A stretch of DNA of 64,000 bases from Paraburkholderia sp. D15 (GTDB lineage Bacteria; Pseudomonadota; Gammaproteobacteria; Burkholderiales; Burkholderiaceae): assembly GCF_029910215.1 (NCBI RefSeq), contig NZ_CP110395.1, positions 2,790,001 through 2,854,000 on the forward strand, written 5' to 3'. Both the position numbers and the translations under genes were made by a program. Shown piece by piece: positions 1 through 9,681 of this stretch. A model generated the notes under the pieces. It had not been told where the DNA came from, did no database searches, and saw only the letters and a program-made list of their open reading frames with translations. Every line of letters begins with the position of its first letter. The stretch's first letter is position 1.

Positions 1-835
1 CACCCATCACCGCGATGCGAGCTTCGTCGCGCTGGAACGCGATGCCCGAGATGACTGCTTTTTCCATGGTCTCGTCTTCTTCAAAAGTAATCAGGGTGCC
101 CGACTTCATTTCGGCGTCGAGCGGGATGAGCGGATCGGTCAGGCTCGACAGCACGCGCGTCTTCACCTGATATTTGCCGGCGAATTCCACCGAGCGGATC
201 TGCAGCACCTTGGAACCCAGGCTGGCCATTTCCAGCATTTCCTCGAACGTCACGCGATCGAGCCGGCGCGCCTCTTCCACCACGCGCGGATCGGTCGTGT
301 AGACACCGTCGACGTCCGTGTAGATCAGGCACTCGTCGGCCTTCAGCGCGGCCGCGACCGCGACCGCCGACGTATCCGAACCGCCGCGGCCGAGCGTGGT
401 GATATTGCCGTCCGGGTCGATGCCCTGGAAGCCGGTGATCACCACCACCTTGCCTGCTTCGAGATCGCGCAGCACGCGCTCGCCGTCGATTTCGCTGATG
501 CGCGCTTTCGTGAACGCGCTATCCGTCTTGACCGGCACTTGCCAGCCTGCGTAGCTGACCGCGTCGACACCGGCTTCCTGCAGCGCGATGGCGAGCAGAC
601 CCGAGCTGACCTGCTCACCGGTGGCGGCGATCATGTCGAGTTCGCGCGGGCTCGGCTGCGTGGTGATTTCTTTCGCGAGACCGAGCAAGCGGTTGGTTTC
701 GCCGGACATCGCCGACGGCACGACGACCATCTTGTGGCCGGCCTTGTGCCATTTCGCGACGCGCTTGGCGACGTTCTTGATGCGCTCGACCGAGCCCATC
801 GAAGTGCCGCCGTATTTATGTACGATGAGTGCCAT
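1..835 (-). CDS. lysC: Aspartate kinase (N-terminal part, runs off the window start)
   Basis: Aspartokinase phosphorylates L-aspartate, the first step to lysine, threonine and methionine. The visible 278 codons begin MALIVHKYGGTSMGS, the kinase signature (KYGGTS) of the amino-acid-kinase fold. Further on the protein reads TTLGRGGSDTSAVA, the nucleotide/substrate loop, then the end of the kinase domain and the start of the ACT regulatory region. The C-terminal ACT domains lie outside the window. The ATG at 833-835 fits the family N-terminus exactly. It is downstream of tilS on the same strand but separated by about 410 bp, so it probably has its own promoter. No lysine riboswitch is recognisable in the gap. 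Confidence 0.97.
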   Translation of the reverse strand, partial: MALIVHKYGGTSMGSVERIKNVAKRVAKWHKAGHKMVVVPSAMSGETNRLLGLAKEITTQPSPRELDMIAATGEQVSSGLLAIALQEAGVDAVSYAGWQVPVKTDSAFTKARISEIDGERVLRDLEAGKVVVITGFQGIDPDGNITTLGRGGSDTSAVAVAAALKADECLIYTDVDGVYTTDPRVVEEARRLDRVTFEEMLEMASLGSKVLQIRSVEFAGKYQVKTRVLSSLTDPLIPLDAEMKSGTLITFEEDETMEKAVISGIAFQRDEARIAVMG

Positions 836-1245
836 TGTCGTTCTGAACTGAAGGAGAAACCGCGCTGGCGCGCTGGAGACGACCGCACAAAAGCACAGGG
901 GCGCAACGTCTCGTGAACGGCGGCGAAGTGTGTGACGGCGTAAATGCAGCACGCGTGCAGCACGCGCGGATTTGCCCGTGATTGATCGCTAATGGCTTAC
1001 CGGGAATTTCGGATCACGATCGGAAAACCGACACAAGCGACGGCAAAAGCGGGCCGGGCAAACGCCATAAACTACCTGATCGAGCGCAAAAAGACAAGCC
1101 GGAAAGGCCGTGCGGCGGGCTCGCAAAGGGTCCGGAACACGGCGTGAAACGGCCGCGCCGCGCGGTTATACGCACGATTTGCACATGCCGGCGCGATTCC
1201 GTCGATACGATTCGCCGATGCTTCACCGTCTGTCCGACCGGACGG
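836..1245. other. Gap between tilS and lysC, no gene seen
   Basis: About 410 bp upstream of lysC. Both strands contain only short open frames with no recognisable family. A small direct repeat of an 11-bp unit (gcagcacgcgt/c) lies near 944-969. No T-tailed hairpin and no convincing sigma-70 promoter could be picked out by eye. It presumably holds the lysC promoter. Confidence 0.5.
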
Positions 1246-2733
1246 TCAGGCGATCGTCAGATCCTCGCGCCAGTCGATCCTGATGCGCGCTTCGGCGGCA
1301 TCCACGGTTTCCGGCAGCGCCGCGCGATTCACGCCGAGCAGGGGCACGAACAGCAGCTCGTCGCCGACATACAGCAGTGGCACGTCGCGTTTCCACGCGG
1401 GAATGCCGCGCTCCTGGAAGAGATTTTTCAGCGTGCGGCCCGGCGCGTCGTGCGAAGGATTCACGCGCATGCGCTCGCCGCCGCTACGCGAACGGACAGC
1501 CAGCCGTGCGCGCTTGAGAACGGTGAGCGGGATCGTGTCGAGGCCGCCGCGATCCGCGGCATTGGCGCCGCCTTCCACCATCGCGAACACGAAGCTGCCG
1601 CGCCATTGCGGCAGGCGCCACACCGGTTCGCCCTGCCACCTCAACTCGCCGGCCTCGCGTGCGACGAGCGCCGTTTCGTCGGCGGGATCGCGGCTGTCGC
1701 CCGCCTCCCAATAGACAAGCCCGCGATAACTGCGCAACGCCTGCCCCGCATGATCGATCCGCAAACGATGCCCCTCGTGCGCCGCGCCCACTTCGCGCAA
1801 CTGCCGCAGTGCGTCGTTAAGCCGCGCGCTCGATGCCGCGACGAGGCCCAGTCCACGCATCCAGTAACGCAGCAGGTTGAGCGCGCGGTCGTCGTCGAGG
1901 GCGAGCAGCGCGTCGTGCGAGAGCGCGCGCCCCTCGTCGCGGGCCATCGCGTTCAGGTCGAGTTGCGCGAGTTCGTCGAGCAGACGCTGCGCGGAAGCCG
2001 CATGCGCGGCCGTGCGCGCGAGCGCATCGCGAAAGCCTGGAAAGTGCACGGCCAACGCGGGCGTCACCTCGTGACGCAACGCGTTGCGTGCATAGCGCGT
2101 ATCCGCGTTCGACTCGTCGTCGATCCAGTGCAAGCCGCGCGCGTTCGCATACTGTTCGAGTTGCGCGCGCAGCAAATGCAGCAACGGGCGCACCCGAACC
2201 GCCATCGCGCCGGCCGGCGAGTACGCCGGCGCCATCGCCGCGAGACCCGCCAGGCCCGCGCCGCGCAGCAATTGCAGCAGCACCGTCTCGGCCTGATCGT
2301 CCGCGTGCTGCGCGAGCCACATCGTGCGTACGCCGTGCGCTTCGCACATCGCGTCGAGCGCGCGGTAACGCGCGTCGCGTGCGTTGGCCTCGATACTCGC
2401 GCCCGCTTCGCGCGATACCTCGACGCGCCGCGCGTCGAACGCGACGCCGCGCTCGCGGGCGAATGCCTCGCAGTGCGCGAGCCATGCATCGGCATTGACG
2501 CTCAAGCCGTGATGCACATGCAGCGCGATCACCCGCGATGCACCCGCGACGCGCACCGCGGCATCGAGCAGCACGCACGAATCCACGCCGCCGCTGAATG
2601 CCACCGCGATCCGCGCGTCGATTTGCGCGTCGTCCTTCGCCGCGTCGCTCGAAGAAACGCGCGGGCCAGAAAGCGAAACGCCGACCGCCTCGAGAACGAG
2701 GCGGTCGGCGGATGAGTCTTCGGTGGTAGTCAC
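1246..2733 (-). CDS. tilS: tRNA(Ile)-lysidine synthase
   Basis: TilS attaches lysine to C34 of tRNA(Ile2) using ATP, converting its AUG-reading anticodon to AUA-reading; it is cytoplasmic and essential. The PP-loop ATPase signature SGGVDS is at residues 47-52, and HVHHGLS and HADDQAETVLLQLLRGAGL follow as in the family. At 495 aa it is somewhat longer than E. coli TilS (432 aa); the N-terminal 40 residues before the P-loop strand are poorly conserved and the exact start is uncertain. It lies 48 bp downstream of accA on the same strand, a common arrangement in Burkholderia, so the two are probably co-transcribed. Confidence 0.95.
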   Translation of the reverse strand: MTTTEDSSADRLVLEAVGVSLSGPRVSSSDAAKDDAQIDARIAVAFSGGVDSCVLLDAAVRVAGASRVIALHVHHGLSVNADAWLAHCEAFARERGVAFDARRVEVSREAGASIEANARDARYRALDAMCEAHGVRTMWLAQHADDQAETVLLQLLRGAGLAGLAAMAPAYSPAGAMAVRVRPLLHLLRAQLEQYANARGLHWIDDESNADTRYARNALRHEVTPALAVHFPGFRDALARTAAHAASAQRLLDELAQLDLNAMARDEGRALSHDALLALDDDRALNLLRYWMRGLGLVAASSARLNDALRQLREVGAAHEGHRLRIDHAGQALRSYRGLVYWEAGDSRDPADETALVAREAGELRWQGEPVWRLPQWRGSFVFAMVEGGANAADRGGLDTIPLTVLKRARLAVRSRSGGERMRVNPSHDAPGRTLKNLFQERGIPAWKRDVPLLYVGDELLFVPLLGVNRAALPETVDAAEARIRIDWREDLTIA

Positions 2734-2781
2734 GTCGCTAGCGCGCGCTGCGCGGCCGGACGAAAGAAAACGCGCGGGGGC

Positions 2782-3753
2782 TTACGCACCCGGCGTCGTT
2801 TCCTTGAACTTGCCGTACGCCATCAGGCGTTCGTGACGGCGTTCGCGCAGGTCGTTGATGCTCATGCCCTGGAACTGGCGCAGCGAATCGGCGAGCGCAC
2901 GGCGCAGCATGGCGGCCATGCCCTTCGGATCGCGATGCGCGCCGCCCAGCGGCTCGTTGACGATCTTGTCGATCAGACCCAGTGCCTTCAGACGATGCGC
3001 GGTCAGACCCAGCGCTTCCGCGGCTTCCGGCGCCTTCGCCGCGCTCTTCCACAGAATCGACGCGCAGCCTTCCGGCGAGATCACCGAATAGGTCGAGAAT
3101 TGCAGCATCAACACGCTGTCGCCGACCGCGATGGCCAGCGCGCCGCCCGAGCCGCCCTCGCCGATGATCGTGGCGATCAGCGGCGTCTTCAGTTCGGCCA
3201 TCACGTACAGATTGCGGCCGATCGCTTCGGACTGGCCGCGCTCTTCCGCGCCGATGCCCGGATACGCGCCCGGCGTGTCGATGAACGTGAAAATGGGCAG
3301 GCTGAACTTCTCGGCCAGACGCATCAGCCGTTCGGCCTTGCGATAGCCTTCCGGACGCGGCATGCCGAAGTTGCGCAGCGCGCGCTCCTTCGTGTCGCGG
3401 CCCTTCTGATGGCCGATCACCATGCAGGCCTGGCCGTTGAAACGCGCGAGGCCGCCGACGATCGACAGGTCGTCCGCATAGTTGCGGTCGCCGTGCAGTT
3501 CATGGAAATCCGTGAACAGCTCGCTCACGTAGTCGAACGTGTACGGGCGCTGCGGATGACGGGCAATTTGCGAAACCTGCCACGGCGTGAGGTTCGCATA
3601 AAGATCTTTGGTGAGCTGTTGGCTCTTCTTGGACAGCCGCTCGATCTCTTCCGAAATATCGACGGCCGAATCGTCCTGCACGAAGCGCAATTCTTCGATC
3701 TTCGCTTCGAGTTCAGCGATCGGCTGTTCGAAATCCAGAAACGTGGTCTTCAT
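2782..3753 (-). CDS. accA: Acetyl-CoA carboxylase carboxyltransferase subunit alpha
   Basis: The alpha subunit forms the carboxyltransferase half of acetyl-CoA carboxylase with AccD and makes malonyl-CoA for fatty-acid synthesis. The 323-aa protein begins with the typical [17 protein letters not shown] helix and carries the crotonase-fold core with [20 protein letters not shown] and [11 protein letters not shown] segments (the latter forming the oxyanion hole for carboxybiotin transfer). Its length matches E. coli AccA (319 aa). It is followed at 48 bp by tilS. The gap to alkA upstream is 188 bp and probably carries the promoter. Confidence 0.98.
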   Translation of the reverse strand: MKTTFLDFEQPIAELEAKIEELRFVQDDSAVDISEEIERLSKKSQQLTKDLYANLTPWQVSQIARHPQRPYTFDYVSELFTDFHELHGDRNYADDLSIVGGLARFNGQACMVIGHQKGRDTKERALRNFGMPRPEGYRKAERLMRLAEKFSLPIFTFIDTPGAYPGIGAEERGQSEAIGRNLYVMAELKTPLIATIIGEGGSGGALAIAVGDSVLMLQFSTYSVISPEGCASILWKSAAKAPEAAEALGLTAHRLKALGLIDKIVNEPLGGAHRDPKGMAAMLRRALADSLRQFQGMSINDLRERRHERLMAYGKFKETTPGA

Positions 3754-3823
3754 TGGTTGTAATCCTTGGACTTACCGGCAGCGCGTATTCTAACCGGGCG
3801 CGCCGCCGTCAAAACCCCCTCTC

Positions 3824-3851
3824 AACTATCAATATTCACGATGCGATAGTT
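3824..3851. repeat. Inverted repeat upstream of accA
   Basis: AACTATC (3824-3830) and GATAGTT (3845-3851) form a 7-bp inverted repeat around an AT-rich 14-nt loop in the accA-alkA gap. A T-run follows on the plus strand, but no plus-strand gene ends here. It could be an operator or a remnant terminator. Confidence 0.3.
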
Positions 3852-3941
3852 TTTGAGACGGGCCGCTTTTTCTTGTTTGCCGACAGCACCAGGCTCGTGG
3901 CCCGCCGCTGCCTTCGACCGCTGAATCGATCCCTACGCGGG

Positions 3942-5042
3942 TTATTCGATATCGACCGACTGCGGGTCGAGACTACGCCACATATACCAGGTTGCGACGG
4001 TACGCCACGGTTCCCAGTTCGCCGCGACCTCGCGCGCTTCGCTGCGCGTGACCGGTTCGCCGCTGAAATAGTTGACGCTGATCGCGCGGATCAGACCCAA
4101 GTCGTCGAGCGGCAGGACGTCGGGGCGCGACAGGTTGAAGATCAGGAACATCTCCGCGGTCCAGCGGCCAATGCCGCGAATCTGCGTGAGTTCCGCGATC
4201 ACCGCCTCGTCTTCCATCGACGTCCACTTGCCGACGTGCAGCGCGCCCGACACGAAGTGCTGCGCGAGATCGAGCACGTACTCCGCCTTGCGCTTGGACA
4301 GGCCGCACGCGGTCAGCTTCTCCTGACCGAGCTTGATGAACTGCTGCGGCACGAGCTTCGGACACGCGGCCTCGACCTTCGCCCACACCGCCTGCGCGGA
4401 CGCGACCGAAATCTGTTGCCCCACTACCGAACGCGCGAGCGTGACGAACGGATCGCCACGGCTGAGCAGGTGCACGGGACCGAATTTCGGAATCAGCTTC
4501 TTCAGGATGCGGTCGCGCTTGACGAGGTCGGCGCACGCCTTGTCCCAATAGTCGGGGCGCGTGACTTCCGGCGTGAGACCGCCGATCTGCACCGGCACCG
4601 CGACTTCGCTCGCGTTCGCGCCGCTCGCCGCACCGGACCCTTCACCGCCCGCGCTCGACGACGCGCGCGTCTTGCGCACGACTTCGCCTTCGTGACCGTC
4701 CTGCGTGACGCGTGCGAGCTCCTGCACGTTGCCCGCGAGTTCCGCCGGCAACGCGCCGTTGCTTTTCGCGCGCGACGCCCTGGTCCGCTTCGCGGCGGGC
4801 GCGGGCTTGGTCGCGCCATTCAGCACGCGCTTCGCGGCCGGCTTCTTCGACACACCCGCCGCCGCGGATGCGCCCACTGCGACACCCGTCGTTGCCGCGC
4901 GCTTAGCCGCCCCACCCGCTTTCGACGCTGCTTTCTTCACCGCGCCACCCGCGCGAGCCGACGTTCGAGTCGACTTTGCCGCGGCTGCCGCGCTTGTTTG
5001 AGACGTGGCTCGTTTAGCCGGCGTCTTCGTGGCCGTTGCCAT
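3942..5042 (-). CDS. alkA: DNA-3-methyladenine glycosylase (AlkA-type, HhH-GPD) with a lysine/alanine-rich N-terminal tail
   Basis: Base-excision repair glycosylase that removes alkylated purines. The catalytic domain spans roughly residues 160-366: SVVGQQISVASAQ near 205, the helix-hairpin-helix LTQIRGIGRWTAEMF at 285-299 and PLDDLG at 311-316, which includes the catalytic Asp of the HhH-GPD family. The first ~95 residues are unusual: alternating Ala, Lys, Thr and Ser with AKR/KKAA motifs, resembling bacterial histone-H1-like tails, and are followed by a second low-complexity Ser/Gly/Ala linker (127-145). AlkA relatives in this group are usually 200-300 aa. The start at 5042 is the only ATG preceding the tail; an internal start would remove it. 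It is downstream of cysS with a 47-bp gap. Confidence 0.9.
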   Translation of the reverse strand: MATATKTPAKRATSQTSAAAAAKSTRTSARAGGAVKKAASKAGGAAKRAATTGVAVGASAAAGVSKKPAAKRVLNGATKPAPAAKRTRASRAKSNGALPAELAGNVQELARVTQDGHEGEVVRKTRASSSAGGEGSGAASGANASEVAVPVQIGGLTPEVTRPDYWDKACADLVKRDRILKKLIPKFGPVHLLSRGDPFVTLARSVVGQQISVASAQAVWAKVEAACPKLVPQQFIKLGQEKLTACGLSKRKAEYVLDLAQHFVSGALHVGKWTSMEDEAVIAELTQIRGIGRWTAEMFLIFNLSRPDVLPLDDLGLIRAISVNYFSGEPVTRSEAREVAANWEPWRTVATWYMWRSLDPQSVDIE

Positions 5043-5089
5043 CCTGCCTCCTGCCTGGCGAGTCGATCAGAGGGAAGTACGAGGCGCGC

Positions 5090-6487
5090 TCACACGCGCC
5101 GCCACTCGGTCAACCCGCCGGGTTTGTCTTCGAGTGCAACGCCGGCTTCGAGCAATTCGGCCCGGATCCGGTCTGCTGCCGCATAGTCCTTCGCCTGCTT
5201 GGCGGCCACGCGCGCGGCGATCTTCGCTTCGATCGCGGCGGGCTCGAGCGCGCCTTCGGCGGCGGCGCCCGCGGCCTGCTGCAGGTATGCACGCGGCTCA
5301 CGGCCGAGCAACCCGAGCACTGCACCCAGCGAGCGCAACTGACGGGCCAGCGCGGGATCGCGCGTGCGGTTTACTTCGGTGGCCAGCTCGAACAGGACCG
5401 ACACCGCCACCGGCGTGTTGAAGTCGTCGTTCATCGCGGCCTGGAAGCGCTGCGCGTGCGCCTCGTTCCAGTCGAGCGCGGCGCTGTCCGGGGTCACGTC
5501 CTTCAACGCGGTGTACAAACGCGACAGCGCGTTGCGCGCGTCGTCGATATGCACGTCGCTGTAGTTCAACGGCGAACGGTAGTGCGCGCGCGCGATGAAG
5601 AAGCGCACGACTTCCGCGTCGTACTGCGCCAACACTTCACGAATCGTAAAGAAGTTGTTCAACGACTTCGACATCTTCTCATTGTCGATCTGCACGTAGC
5701 CGTTGTGCATCCAGTAATTCACGAACGTTTGTCCGGTCGCGCCTTCACTTTGCGCGATTTCGTTTTCGTGGTGCGGAAACTGCAGGTCCTGACCGCCGCC
5801 GTGAATGTCGAACTGTTCGCCGAGCAATGTGCAGCCCATGGCCGAGCATTCGATATGCCAACCCGGACGGCCGCGGCCGAATTTCGAGTCCCAGCCGGTG
5901 TCGGCCGGCTCTTCCGGTTTCGCTTTCTTCCACAGCACGAAGTCGAGCGGATCCTGCTTCGCGTCGTTCGCCGCGACGCGTTCGCCCGCGCGCAGATCTT
6001 CGAGCGACTTGCCCGACAGCTTGCCGTAGCCCGCGAACTTGCGCACCGCGTAATTCACGTCGCCGTCGCTCGCCTGATACGCGTAACCGTTCGCCTCGAG
6101 CTTCTCGATCATGCCGAGCATCTGCGGAATGAAGTCGGTGGCGCGCGGCTCGAGGTCGGGACGCGCGATACCGAGCGCGTCCGCGTCTTCGTGCAATGCC
6201 GCGATGAAGCGATCGGTCAGCGCCTTGATCGACTCGCCGTTCTCGACCGCGCGACGGATGATCTTGTCGTCGATGTCGGTGATGTTGCGCACGTAGGTCA
6301 CGTCGTAGCCGAGCGTGCGCAGCCAGCGCTGCACGATGTCGAACACGACCATCACCCGCGCATGGCCGACGTGACAATAGTCGTATACGGTCATCCCGCA
6401 GACGTACATCCGCACGACGCCGGGCTGCAGCGGCACGAAGTTTTGCTTGTCACGCGCGAGCGTGTTGTAGATGCGCAGTGATTCCAT
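5090..6487 (-). CDS. cysS: Cysteinyl-tRNA synthetase
   Basis: Class I synthetase that charges tRNA(Cys). Starting at the ATG 6485-6487 ([10 protein letters not shown]) gives 465 aa, against 461 in E. coli; an upstream in-frame start would add 31 residues with no family resemblance and was rejected. Zinc ligands are visible at C30, C214, H239 and E243. The HIGH-like motif is HVGH at 39-42 and KMSKS is at 271-275. The C-terminal anticodon-binding DALR region follows. It is the first gene of a minus-strand series (cysS, alkA, accA, tilS, lysC) and is divergent from the TPR gene across about 230 bp. Confidence 0.98.
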   Translation of the reverse strand: MESLRIYNTLARDKQNFVPLQPGVVRMYVCGMTVYDYCHVGHARVMVVFDIVQRWLRTLGYDVTYVRNITDIDDKIIRRAVENGESIKALTDRFIAALHEDADALGIARPDLEPRATDFIPQMLGMIEKLEANGYAYQASDGDVNYAVRKFAGYGKLSGKSLEDLRAGERVAANDAKQDPLDFVLWKKAKPEEPADTGWDSKFGRGRPGWHIECSAMGCTLLGEQFDIHGGGQDLQFPHHENEIAQSEGATGQTFVNYWMHNGYVQIDNEKMSKSLNNFFTIREVLAQYDAEVVRFFIARAHYRSPLNYSDVHIDDARNALSRLYTALKDVTPDSAALDWNEAHAQRFQAAMNDDFNTPVAVSVLFELATEVNRTRDPALARQLRSLGAVLGLLGREPRAYLQQAAGAAAEGALEPAAIEAKIAARVAAKQAKDYAAADRIRAELLEAGVALEDKPGGLTEWRRV

Positions 6488-6720
6488 AGAGAACGGTGCG
6501 TGGGCCGAAAGAAATCCGCAATGTGTTTCATGCGCGCCGCGCTCCCGCGAAACAGACGGCGGGCGCGTCGCGTACAGCAAAACCGGTGCACCTGGTGCGG
6601 CGGTCAGACTGCGATCAAAGCGGAGACGACCACGAGTGGCGAAAAGACAGTCGGCGGTTCGACGGAACGCGCAGACCTTTTGTTAGAATGGCTCGGAGTA
6701 TAACACCCAGACCTGAGCCT

Positions 6721-7512
6721 ATGAAACCTTCCAGCGGCCGCGCGCGCAGCGCTGCGACCCTCGCCGCGACGGCCCTCGGCGGCCTCGCGCACGGCGTGTC
6801 CCGAGACACCACGCGAGCCCTCGCCTTGCGCGTCACCTTCGTTGCGGCGCTCGCGCTCATGCCCGGCGCAGCGGCCTTCGCGCAGAAGGCGGCAACCATG
6901 CCGACAGGCCCCGCGGTGCGCGACGACACACCTGAAATCGACACCTCGATCGCGCAGAAAAACTGGCAGGGCGCGCTCACGCAACTGGACACACGCATCG
7001 CGGCGAACCCGCGCGACGCGCAGGCCAAATTCAAGCGCGCCACGGTGCTCGCGCACCTGAATCGCGACGACGACGCCATCGCCGCCTTCACCGAACTCAC
7101 GCAGTTGTATCCCGAGTTGCCCGAGCCGTATAACAACCTCGCCGCGCTGTACGCGAAGCAAGGCCGTTATGTGGAAGCGCGCGCCGCGCTCGAAACCGCG
7201 ACCCGGGTGAATCCGGGTTACGGTCTGGCGTACGAGAACCTCGGCGATCTTTATCTGCGCATGGCCAACGAGTCGTACAAGCGCGCGCAGAGCCTGGGCA
7301 AGGTGAGCGCCACCACCACGCAGCGCCTCGCGGACATCCAGAAGATCGTCGCGCCGCAACCGGCCAAAGCGCCGGTCGCCAGACAGAGCGCGCCCGCGGC
7401 GGACGACTATACGGCCCACGCGATGTCGAACATGACGGAGTCGCCCAGCTTCCAGTTCGGCGGCTCGACCGGCTCGCTCGCCATGCCGCCGTACATGGCG
7501 CCGTCGAAGTAA
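6721..7512 (+). CDS. Exported TPR-repeat protein
   Basis: 263 aa starting at the ATG 6721, with an Ala-rich hydrophobic stretch (about residues 34-54, ending in AAAFAQ) that looks like an export signal with a long N-region. Residues ~70-200 contain two to three tetratricopeptide repeats (NWQGALTQLDTRIAANPRDAQ, DDDAIAAFTELTQLYPELPE and GRYVEARAALETATRVNPGY in succession), a scaffold for protein contacts. The C-terminus is Pro/Ala/Gly-rich and low in complexity. The next gene, a periplasmic cyclophilin, starts 46 bp downstream, suggesting co-transcription and a role in envelope protein handling. The specific function is unknown. Confidence 0.85.
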   Translation: MKPSSGRARSAATLAATALGGLAHGVSRDTTRALALRVTFVAALALMPGAAAFAQKAATMPTGPAVRDDTPEIDTSIAQKNWQGALTQLDTRIAANPRDAQAKFKRATVLAHLNRDDDAIAAFTELTQLYPELPEPYNNLAALYAKQGRYVEARAALETATRVNPGYGLAYENLGDLYLRMANESYKRAQSLGKVSATTTQRLADIQKIVAPQPAKAPVARQSAPAADDYTAHAMSNMTESPSFQFGGSTGSLAMPPYMAPSK

Positions 7513-7558
7513 CGCCCGCCTCGCCGGCTTCCCGTTTTTTCCCACCCAGAGGATCTTC

Positions 7559-8140
7559 ATGAAATGGTTGATGTTGGCGCTCGGCAGCGCCGCCCTGATC
7601 GCAAACGCACCCGCCTTTGCCCAGTCCGGTTCGCAAGCCGCGCATCCGTCCGTCCTCTTCAAGACGTCGGAAGGCGACATCCGCGTCGAGCTGTATCCCG
7701 AGAAAGCGCCGAAGACGGTCGCCAACTTCCTCGACTACGTGAAGTCCGGCCAGTACAGCGGCACGATTTTCCATCGCGTGATTCGCGGCTTCATGATTCA
7801 GGGCGGCGGCTACACGCAGAGCTTCGCCGAGAAGCCGACGCGCGCGCCGATTCCGCTCGAAAGCCGTAACGGTCTGAAGAACGCCACCGGCACGCTCGCG
7901 ATGGCGCGCACCAGCGATCCGAATTCGGCCACCGCGCAATTCTTCATCAACACGGTCGACAACGCCGGCCTCGATTATCCGAACCCGGACGGCAACGGCT
8001 ACGCGGTGTTCGGCAAGGTCACGAGCGGCATGGACGTCGTGAAGAAGATCGAGGGCGCACCCACCACCACGCGCGGTCCGATGAGCGACGTGCCGGTCAA
8101 GGCCGTCGTGATCGAGTCGGCCACGGTGGTCGGCAAGTAA
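7559..8140 (+). CDS. ppiA: Periplasmic peptidyl-prolyl cis-trans isomerase (cyclophilin A type)
   Basis: 193 aa. A signal peptide is evident ([21 protein letters not shown], cleavage after AFA at 20-21). The mature part is a complete cyclophilin domain: [15 protein letters not shown] contains the catalytic Arg, and [11 protein letters not shown] the substrate loop. Its role is inferred as catalysis of proline isomerisation of exported proteins. A strong T-tailed hairpin begins 17 bp after the stop, separating it from ppiB. The two cyclophilin genes are clearly paralogous, with near-identical core motifs, and probably arose by tandem duplication. Confidence 0.95.
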   Translation: MKWLMLALGSAALIANAPAFAQSGSQAAHPSVLFKTSEGDIRVELYPEKAPKTVANFLDYVKSGQYSGTIFHRVIRGFMIQGGGYTQSFAEKPTRAPIPLESRNGLKNATGTLAMARTSDPNSATAQFFINTVDNAGLDYPNPDGNGYAVFGKVTSGMDVVKKIEGAPTTTRGPMSDVPVKAVVIESATVVGK

Positions 8141-8156
8141 AATCAATGCCCCCGGC

Positions 8157-8202
8157 GCGGCCCGCCGTCGTCGCTTGCGAACGACGGCGGGCCGCGTCTT
8201 TT
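8157..8202 (+). terminator. Rho-independent terminator between the two cyclophilin genes
   Basis: A perfect 15-bp stem (8157-8171 with 8181-8195) around a 9-nt loop, followed by GTCTTTT. It should end the TPR-ppiA transcript or attenuate read-through into ppiB. Confidence 0.9.
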
Positions 8203-8232
8203 ACCCAACCCCGTTCATCAAAGGATTCCATC

Positions 8233-8727
8233 ATGGTTGAACTGCATACGAACCACGGCGTCATCAAACTCGAACTGGACGCCGACAAGGCGCCGAAGTC
8301 GGTCGAGAACTTCCTCAACTATGTGAAGGCCGGCCACTACGACAACACGGTGTTCCACCGCGTGATCGACGGCTTCATGATCCAGGGCGGCGGTTTCGAA
8401 CCGGGCATGAAGCAGAAGCCGACGGCTGAAGCGATCGACAACGAAGCGAACAACGGCCTGAAGAACGTCAACGGCTCGATCGCGATGGCGCGCACCAACG
8501 ACCCGCATTCGGCGACCGCGCAATTCTTCATCAACGTGAACGACAACGACTTCCTGAACCACTCGTCGCCGACGCCGCAAGGCTGGGGCTACGCGGTGTT
8601 CGGCAAGGTCGTCGACGGCATGGACGTGGTCGAGAAGATCAAGAAGGTCAAGACCGGCTCGAAGGGCTTCCATCAGGACGTGCCGGCCGACGACGTCGTG
8701 ATCGAAAAGGCTGTGATCGTCGACTGA
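8233..8727 (+). CDS. ppiB: Cytosolic peptidyl-prolyl cis-trans isomerase (cyclophilin B type)
   Basis: 164 aa, the usual size of PpiB, with no signal peptide. The start at ATG 8233 ([15 protein letters not shown]) fits the family; longer upstream readings pass through the terminator and were rejected. The catalytic segment [15 protein letters not shown] and the [12 protein letters not shown] loop are intact. It assists protein folding in the cytoplasm. It sits between the terminator and lpxH, with which it may form a transcript (68 bp apart). Confidence 0.97.
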   Translation: MVELHTNHGVIKLELDADKAPKSVENFLNYVKAGHYDNTVFHRVIDGFMIQGGGFEPGMKQKPTAEAIDNEANNGLKNVNGSIAMARTNDPHSATAQFFINVNDNDFLNHSSPTPQGWGYAVFGKVVDGMDVVEKIKKVKTGSKGFHQDVPADDVVIEKAVIVD

Positions 8728-8732
8728 GCGTT

Positions 8733-8757
8733 GGACGCGCGCATCGCGCGCGTCAAC
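8733..8757 (+). repeat. GC-rich inverted repeat after ppiB
   Basis: GACGCGCGC and GCGCGCGTC pair around a 3-nt loop in the ppiB-lpxH gap, with no T-run. It may stabilise the 3' end of the ppiB message; a true terminator is unlikely. Confidence 0.4.
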
Positions 8758-8795
8758 CACGCGTCGACCCGTTCGAACTGATACAGGCACCTTCG

Positions 8796-9593
8796 ATGCT
8801 GCAAGAAACGCCGCTGCGAAGCGTCGCCGCGGGCGTGCCTGGCGAGGGCAAACGCCCGCACGCCGCACGCCCGTTTTTTTTCCTCTCCGACATTCACTTG
8901 AGCGAGGCGATTCCGCACACGGTCGCCGCGTTCGAGCATTTCATCCGCGTCACCGCCGAGCAGGCGGATTCGGTTTTCATTCTCGGCGACCTGTTCGAGT
9001 ACTGGATCGGCGACGACATGCTCGTCGAGCCGTTCGCCGCGCGCATGGCGGCGTTGCTGCACACGTTGTCGGAGCGTGGCATCGCGCTCTACATCATGCA
9101 CGGCAATCGCGACTTTCTGCTGGGCAAGCGCTTCATGAAAGCGGCCGGCGCGATCTGGCTGCCCGATCCGTTCGTGATCACCGCGTTCGGCACGCGCGTC
9201 GTGCTCGCGCATGGCGACGGACTGTGCACCGCGGACCCGGGGTATCAGGCGTTTCGCCGTTTCGCGCGCAGCCGCTTTGCGCAGTTGCTGTTTCTGGCGT
9301 GGCCGTTTCGCTGGCGCCAGGCGCTCGCGGAAAACATGCGCTCGAAGAGCGAGCAAGGCCGCACGCGGCCCGTTTCGCCGAAGTATGACGTGACGTCGAA
9401 GGCGGTGGCGTCGCTGTTCAGAACGTCGAAGACCGCGACGCTGATTCATGGCCACACGCATCGGCCGGCGCGGCATCGCGAGCCGGCCGGGACGCGCTGG
9501 GTGTTGCCCGATTGGGATCTGGACCACGGCGAGCGCCGTGGCGGGTATCTGCGTATCGATGCAGAGGGGATTCGGGCGCTGCCGCTCGATTGA
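8796..9593 (+). CDS. lpxH: UDP-2,3-diacylglucosamine pyrophosphatase
   Basis: LpxH hydrolyses UDP-2,3-diacylglucosamine to lipid X in lipid A synthesis, at the inner membrane surface. The 265-aa protein has the calcineurin-like metal-binding motifs in order: SDIHL (D32, H34), GDLFEYWIGDD (D65), HGNRDFLLG (N104, D106), AHGDGLC and HGHTHRP. A 25-residue N-terminal extension precedes the first strand compared with E. coli LpxH (240 aa), so a slightly later start is possible, although no good alternative ATG exists before the motif. It is convergent with cysE. Confidence 0.95.
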   Translation: MLQETPLRSVAAGVPGEGKRPHAARPFFFLSDIHLSEAIPHTVAAFEHFIRVTAEQADSVFILGDLFEYWIGDDMLVEPFAARMAALLHTLSERGIALYIMHGNRDFLLGKRFMKAAGAIWLPDPFVITAFGTRVVLAHGDGLCTADPGYQAFRRFARSRFAQLLFLAWPFRWRQALAENMRSKSEQGRTRPVSPKYDVTSKAVASLFRTSKTATLIHGHTHRPARHREPAGTRWVLPDWDLDHGERRGGYLRIDAEGIRALPLD

Positions 9594-9681
9594 CGGCGGG
9601 CCGAAGGGCGATGGTCGAACAAGAAAGCCGATGGACGCCCGATCGAAATCTGACGGAACGTAGACCAGATAGCGGCGCGGC

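Noticed and set aside
982..2715. 577-codon plus-strand frame opposite tilS
   Set aside because: Antisense to a gene with a complete PP-loop motif; no recognisable protein family.
6676..6705. TTGTTA..TATAAC as a promoter for the TPR gene
   Set aside because: The spacing between the two hexamers is only 13 bp, too short for a sigma-70 promoter.
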